From Prosthecobacter debontii (GTDB lineage: Bacteria; Verrucomicrobiota; Verrucomicrobiia; Chthoniobacterales; Chthoniobacteraceae), in the NCBI GenBank assembly GCA_945861385.1, contig CAMAUI010000042.1:1-35082 (forward strand): a DNA stretch of 35,082 nucleotides, in the 5' to 3' direction. Every line of letters begins with the position of its first letter. The stretch's first letter is position 1. A program made the position numbers and the translations under genes. The notes beneath the pieces were generated by a model. That model was not told the DNA's origin. It worked only from the letters and a program-made list of their open reading frames with translations, and did not search any database. This document shows, piece after piece, positions 31,659-35,082 of this stretch.

Positions 31659-32822
31659 TCAATACACGTCGCGGCGATAGCGCTTCTCGGTCTTCATCAG
31701 GCCTTCCTCGATGAACGCCTTTGCCTCCTCGGCGGACTTGCCACCGTGGGTCTGCGCGATGGCGATCAGCTCGGCGTGGACATCGGCGGCCATCTTGTTC
31801 TTGTCGCCGCATACGAAAAAGTACGCGCCCTCCTGGAGCCACTTCCAAATCTCCGCGCCGGCCTCGCGCATCCGGTTTTGCACATACACCTTCTCCGCCT
31901 GGTCGCGGGAAAACGCGAGATCGAGCCGCGTAAGCGCGCCGTCCTTGAGCCAGCCCTCGAATTGCTCCCGGTAGAAAAAGTCCTGCGCCGCGCGCTGCTC
32001 GCCGAAAAACAGCCAGTTTTTTCCCTTCGCGCCGATGGCCTGCCGCTCCTCGAGATACGCACGGAACGGCGCGACGCCCGTGCCGGGACCGACCATGATC
32101 ACCGGCGTGTTCGGATCCTCGGGCAGCCGGAAATGCTTTTGCGTCTGGATGAAAATCCCCGCCGTCGTGTCGCCGCTCCACCGCTCGGCGAGGAACGTCG
32201 AGGCCAGGCCGCGCCGCAGCCGGCCGTGGGCCTTGTAGCGCACCGTGGCCACGGTGAGATGCACCGACTCGGTGTGCGCCTTGAGCGACGACGAGATCGA
32301 GTAAAGCCGGATGGCGAGCACACGCAGCGTGTCGCAGAATTCCTGCGGCGTGAACTTCGCCTCCGGAAATTCGCGCAGCAGATCCACGTAATCACGCACC
32401 GTGTTGCGCCCGGTGAGATACTCCTTGAGCGCGGCGTCGTTCTCCGGTTTCAGCAATTCCGCAGCCTTCGCCACGCCTTTCTCGGCGAGCTTCGCCACGA
32501 ATTTCTTCTCCGCGAAATGGATCTGGTAGTCGCGAAAGAGCGCCTCACGCAGCGGCTTCGTGACCTCCTTGATTTTCACAGTTTCATCACCACTGCACCC
32601 GAGCGCCTGGAGTGTCAGCTCGACCAGCTCCGGGTCATTGGTGGGCTTGAGCGCGAGGGCGTCGCCCGCCTCGTAGATCACGCCGCTGCCAGCGAGCGAA
32701 ATCTCGTGATGGCGCGTGTCCTTTTCCGAGGCATCACCGGTGAGCTTGATGTTCACGGGGTGCGTGGCTGGGAAGGGGTTCTTGTTGTTGTAAACGGGCT
32801 TTGCTGAGACTGGTTCGGACAT
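31659..32822 (-). CDS. CysJ-like FAD/NADPH reductase lacking the flavodoxin domain
   Basis: 387 residues. Corresponds to the C-terminal two thirds of sulfite reductase flavoprotein CysJ or P450 reductase. A connecting helical domain and FAD-binding barrel hold RLYSISSS (172-179) for FAD. The NADP domain has GPGTGVAPFRAYLEER (245-260), NWLFFGEQ, VYVQNRM and FVCGDKNKMAADVH, and the family-typical C-terminal aromatic ending RRDVY. The N-terminal FMN-binding flavodoxin domain of about 200 residues is missing, and the N terminus (MSEPVSAKPVYNNKNPFPAT) is intact with an ATG, so this looks like a genuine short form. No cysI hemoprotein gene is adjacent. The natural electron acceptor would be a separate flavodoxin, ferredoxin or sulfite/nitrite reductase. 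Confidence 0.9.
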   Translation of the reverse strand: MSEPVSAKPVYNNKNPFPATHPVNIKLTGDASEKDTRHHEISLAGSGVIYEAGDALALKPTNDPELVELTLQALGCSGDETVKIKEVTKPLREALFRDYQIHFAEKKFVAKLAEKGVAKAAELLKPENDAALKEYLTGRNTVRDYVDLLREFPEAKFTPQEFCDTLRVLAIRLYSISSSLKAHTESVHLTVATVRYKAHGRLRRGLASTFLAERWSGDTTAGIFIQTQKHFRLPEDPNTPVIMVGPGTGVAPFRAYLEERQAIGAKGKNWLFFGEQRAAQDFFYREQFEGWLKDGALTRLDLAFSRDQAEKVYVQNRMREAGAEIWKWLQEGAYFFVCGDKNKMAADVHAELIAIAQTHGGKSAEEAKAFIEEGLMKTEKRYRRDVY

Positions 32823-33066
32823 AGGCGCGGGAGTAAATCCACGTGCCCTGCGCGTGGCAAGCCCTGCTGCTTGACAACCGCGCGGGGCGACACGCGGCCG
32901 ACGCGATTCGTGTCGAGCACATACCCATTGCCGCGGTTGTGCGAGAAATGTTGCGGACTCCTCGTGGAGTCGCGGTTTCCCCGTTTAACCTAGGGGTGGC
33001 GGAGGGCGAGGCAGGGTTGATGGGCAGCGCGGCGCGGGGGCGCACTTTTCCACCGCACATTCCCCC

Positions 33067-33094
33067 TTGCCGAATTCCGCGCGTCCCCTACTTT
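33067..33094 (+). promoter_or_regulatory. Possible promoter of the GreA-like gene
   Basis: TTGCCG (33067-33072) and TACTTT (33089-33094) are spaced by 16 bases. With transcription starting 6-8 bases after the -10 element, the leader would be only a few bases before the ATG at 33105, so the message would be nearly leaderless. This fits the lack of a Shine-Dalgarno sequence. Confidence 0.4.
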
Positions 33095-33104
33095 CCGCGC
33101 CCCA

Positions 33105-34934
33105 ATGACCGAGGAAATCCAGAGAGCAGTCGAAAGCGGCAAGCTCAATAAACGTGACGGCGATGCGCTCGCGAAACTTCCGCCGGGCACGTTTGTGCAG
33201 CACAAGAGCTGGGGGTATGGCGTGATTGCCGGCCACGATTTCCTGCTGGGCCAGACAACGATCAATTTCCGATCGAAGAAAGGTCACACGATGCAGCTTC
33301 AGTACGCCGCCGAGTCGCTTACAGCGCTGGCGCCGGATCACATCGGCGCGCGGAAGTTTTCCGATCTCGACGGGGTGAAGAAGCTCGCGAAATCAGACCC
33401 GGCGGCGCTTGTGAGGATCGTTCTCGCCAGCCTCGGCGGCCGCGCGACGCAGGAGCAGATCACCCAGCAGCTCGTGCCGGATCTTTTCGCGGAGCCGGCA
33501 TTCAAGAAGTGGTGGGAGGCCGCGAAGAAGGATTTGAAGGCCGACCCGCTCATCGGCGTGCCGCAGAAAAAGTCGGAGGGATTCCTCCTGCGGGAGGAGG
33601 CGCTCTCGCAAACCGATGAACTGCTCACCGCCTTCCGCGCCGCGCGCACGCTCAAGGACCAGATCCTCGCGCTCGACAACATCACGAAGGCGCTCGGTTC
33701 TTTCAGCGATCCCGGCGCGCTCCAGCCGGTGGTTTCCGCGATCGAGGAGGCGTCGCGAAAAGCCGTGAAGCTGCAGACCGGGGAGGCGCTTCAACTGCTG
33801 GTCGTCCGCGATGAGATCTGCGCGAAGTTCCCGGCGCTCTCGCGGAATGTGGACGGGCTGACCGTGGCCGGAATTTTGCGCGAGCAGGAGGGGAGGCTCG
33901 CCGTGCTGCTTGGGGAGCTCCCGGCGGCGAAATTGAAAAGGGCGGTTGTCGCGCTGCCCGAGGCGTTCAGCGATCACTGGGCGGCAAAGACGACGAGCGT
34001 CTTCATGGTCGGCAACAGCAAGGTCGTCCCGGAGGCCGCGCGTCTGCTGATCGAGAAGGGGCGCATGGACGAATTCGGGATGGCCCTCGACCGCGCGATC
34101 CGCGACCAGAGCATCAGCACGGAGGCGCTTCACTGGCTCTGCGATGAGCGCCACGGCCCCTACGGGGAGATCGCGCAAAACCCCCGGACGCTCAACGCCA
34201 TCATCGCTGCGATGGAGCGTGATCAATTCAAGGAGAAGCGCGACCGCAAGCTGCACGACCTTCTCGTGAACGACCAGGAACTCGTGCTCGATCTCATCGC
34301 CACCGCGGACGACGACGAACTCCGCGAAGTGATGCAGAAAGTGATGATGACGCCCGTCTTCGAGGAGCTGAACAAGCGCTCGCTGCTTGGCCGCATCGTG
34401 CGTGTGTATCCGGACCTTGCGGGGCTGATCACCGGCAAGGATGACAAGCCGAAAAACGAACTGATCGTCTCGTGGGCAAGCATGGAAAGACGCAAGGCGG
34501 ACTACGACGAACTTGTAAACAGGAAGATCCCGCAGAACCGGCAGGACATCCAGATCGCGCGCAGCTACGGCGATCTCCGCGAGAATTTCGAGTACAAGAG
34601 CGCCAAGGAGCAGCAGCGCGTGCTCATGCGGCAGAAGAGCGAACTCGAGCGCGACCTCGCGCGGGCGCGCGGGACGGATTTCGCGGATGCGAAGGACGGC
34701 GCGGCCTCCATCGGCACGACCGTGAGGGTGCGCCGCATGCGCGACGGGGGCGAGGACACGTACACGATCCTCGGTGCGTGGGACACCGACCCGGCCCGGC
34801 ACATCATCAGCTATCTCTCGCAGATGGCGCAGGCGCTGATCGGGAAGCCGGTGGGCGCAAAAGTGACCGTCCCGACCGAGACGGCGGACGAGGAAGTGCA
34901 AATCGTGGCCGCGACTGCATGGAAGGGCGCCTGA
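33105..34934 (+). CDS. greA: GreA/GreB-type elongation factor with long N-terminal extension (PVC type)
   Basis: 609 residues, against about 158 for normal GreA. The last ~155 residues are a complete GreA: the coiled coil with RKADYDELVNRKIPQNRQDI and IARSYGDLRENFEYKSAKEQ, in which Asp490 and Glu493 match the tip acids that drive RNA cleavage in stalled polymerase, and a C-terminal FKBP-like domain with YTILGAWDTDP and LIGKPVGAKVTV. The first 450 residues include an N-terminal SWGYGVI small beta-domain at about 25-70, like the CarD/Tudor-like RNA-polymerase-interacting fold, and an all-helical middle of repeat-like helices. Chlamydial GreA is also about 715 residues, so this is a known PVC-type fusion. 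ATG at 33105. Confidence 0.88.
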   Translation: MTEEIQRAVESGKLNKRDGDALAKLPPGTFVQHKSWGYGVIAGHDFLLGQTTINFRSKKGHTMQLQYAAESLTALAPDHIGARKFSDLDGVKKLAKSDPAALVRIVLASLGGRATQEQITQQLVPDLFAEPAFKKWWEAAKKDLKADPLIGVPQKKSEGFLLREEALSQTDELLTAFRAARTLKDQILALDNITKALGSFSDPGALQPVVSAIEEASRKAVKLQTGEALQLLVVRDEICAKFPALSRNVDGLTVAGILREQEGRLAVLLGELPAAKLKRAVVALPEAFSDHWAAKTTSVFMVGNSKVVPEAARLLIEKGRMDEFGMALDRAIRDQSISTEALHWLCDERHGPYGEIAQNPRTLNAIIAAMERDQFKEKRDRKLHDLLVNDQELVLDLIATADDDELREVMQKVMMTPVFEELNKRSLLGRIVRVYPDLAGLITGKDDKPKNELIVSWASMERRKADYDELVNRKIPQNRQDIQIARSYGDLRENFEYKSAKEQQRVLMRQKSELERDLARARGTDFADAKDGAASIGTTVRVRRMRDGGEDTYTILGAWDTDPARHIISYLSQMAQALIGKPVGAKVTVPTETADEEVQIVAATAWKGA

Positions 34935-34967
34935 GCCGGAACGATGCAGTTGCGGGAGCGCTGCGAA

Positions 34968-35082
34968 GCGGAACACAGGCTTCCAGCCTGTGCGGCCAGT
35001 GGGCTTCCAGCCCGCTGACCCATGCACCGAATGGTGCGGACGCCGCAGGCATGATGCCTGCCCACCGCACAGGCTGGAAGCC
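34968..35082. repeat. Palindromic repeat element, GGAACACAGGCTTCC family (copy 3, cut by edge)
   Basis: Begins GCGGAACACAGGCTTCCAGC, continues with GGCCAGTGGGCTTCCAGCCC and a central CAGGCATGATGCCTGCCCACC module, and ends at the window edge with the complement CACAGGCTGGAAGCC. It has the same terminal and inner modules as the element at 19067-19180. It follows the stop of the GreA-like gene by 33 bases. The right terminal repeat is incomplete only because the window stops. Confidence 0.85.

Noticed and set aside
31221..32807. Plus-strand ORF of 528 codons over cupin and CysJ-like genes
   Set aside because: Shadow frame; both overlapped genes have clear motifs in other frames.
33393..35027. 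Leftward ORF of 544 codons over the GreA-like gene
   Set aside because: Antisense shadow; the GreA reading on the plus strand has a clear domain structure.

Overview
The window looks like chromosomal DNA from a GC-rich, Gram-negative-type bacterium of the PVC group, most likely a verrucomicrobium. The evidence for this is indirect. A GreA-type elongation factor carries a very long N-terminal extension, as in chlamydial and related GreA proteins. There is a formylglycine-type sulfatase, a giant multiheme cytochrome, and several families of palindromic intergenic repeats of the kind that are common in Verrucomicrobia. Most start codons lack a clear Shine-Dalgarno sequence, and GTG and TTG starts are frequent. 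No phage, plasmid, transposase or CRISPR is visible.

Layout. 1-1.8 kb: edge-truncated HicB antitoxin, a two-TM hypothetical protein and a repeat-rich non-coding stretch. 1.8-9.3 kb: a class V aminotransferase and an integral-membrane HExxH protein. These are followed by a mostly tightly packed housekeeping run: YqgE/AlgH, alpha/beta hydrolase, alanine dehydrogenase, shikimate kinase and epoxyqueuosine reductase. The run is followed by an exported Mn-type superoxide dismutase and a convergent zinc-ribbon membrane protein. 9.4-14.8 kb: a sulfatase on the minus strand, then the classic rpmH-rnpA-yidD-yidC-jag cluster for ribosome, RNase P and membrane insertion, ending in a TfoX-domain protein. 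14.8-19.0 kb: one 1381-residue minus-strand gene for a membrane-anchored protein with ten CXXCH heme motifs and a C-terminal LVIVD-type beta-propeller.

19.0-21.8 kb: tRNA-Pro(UGG), pabB, a small exported protein, tRNA-Glu(CUC) and three palindromic repeat elements. 21.8-26.8 kb: a two-partner-secretion (FHA-type) exoprotein without a visible transporter, then a secreted GH20-like protein and a strong terminator. 26.8-27.2 kb: two tandem paralogous microproteins of 54 and 57 residues, read leftwards. 27.2-35.1 kb: an ABC exporter, purC, a methyltransferase resembling mycobacterial Rv2952, a small cupin, a CysJ-like diflavin reductase fragment without flavodoxin domain, the GreA fusion, and another copy of the major repeat at the right edge.

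The candidates for something little described are the decaheme/beta-propeller fusion, the tandem microproteins, the orphan TPS exoprotein next to a GH20-like enzyme, and the set of at least five distinct palindromic repeat families in the intergenic gaps. All functional statements rest on reading the sequence and recalled family motifs. No database search was run.
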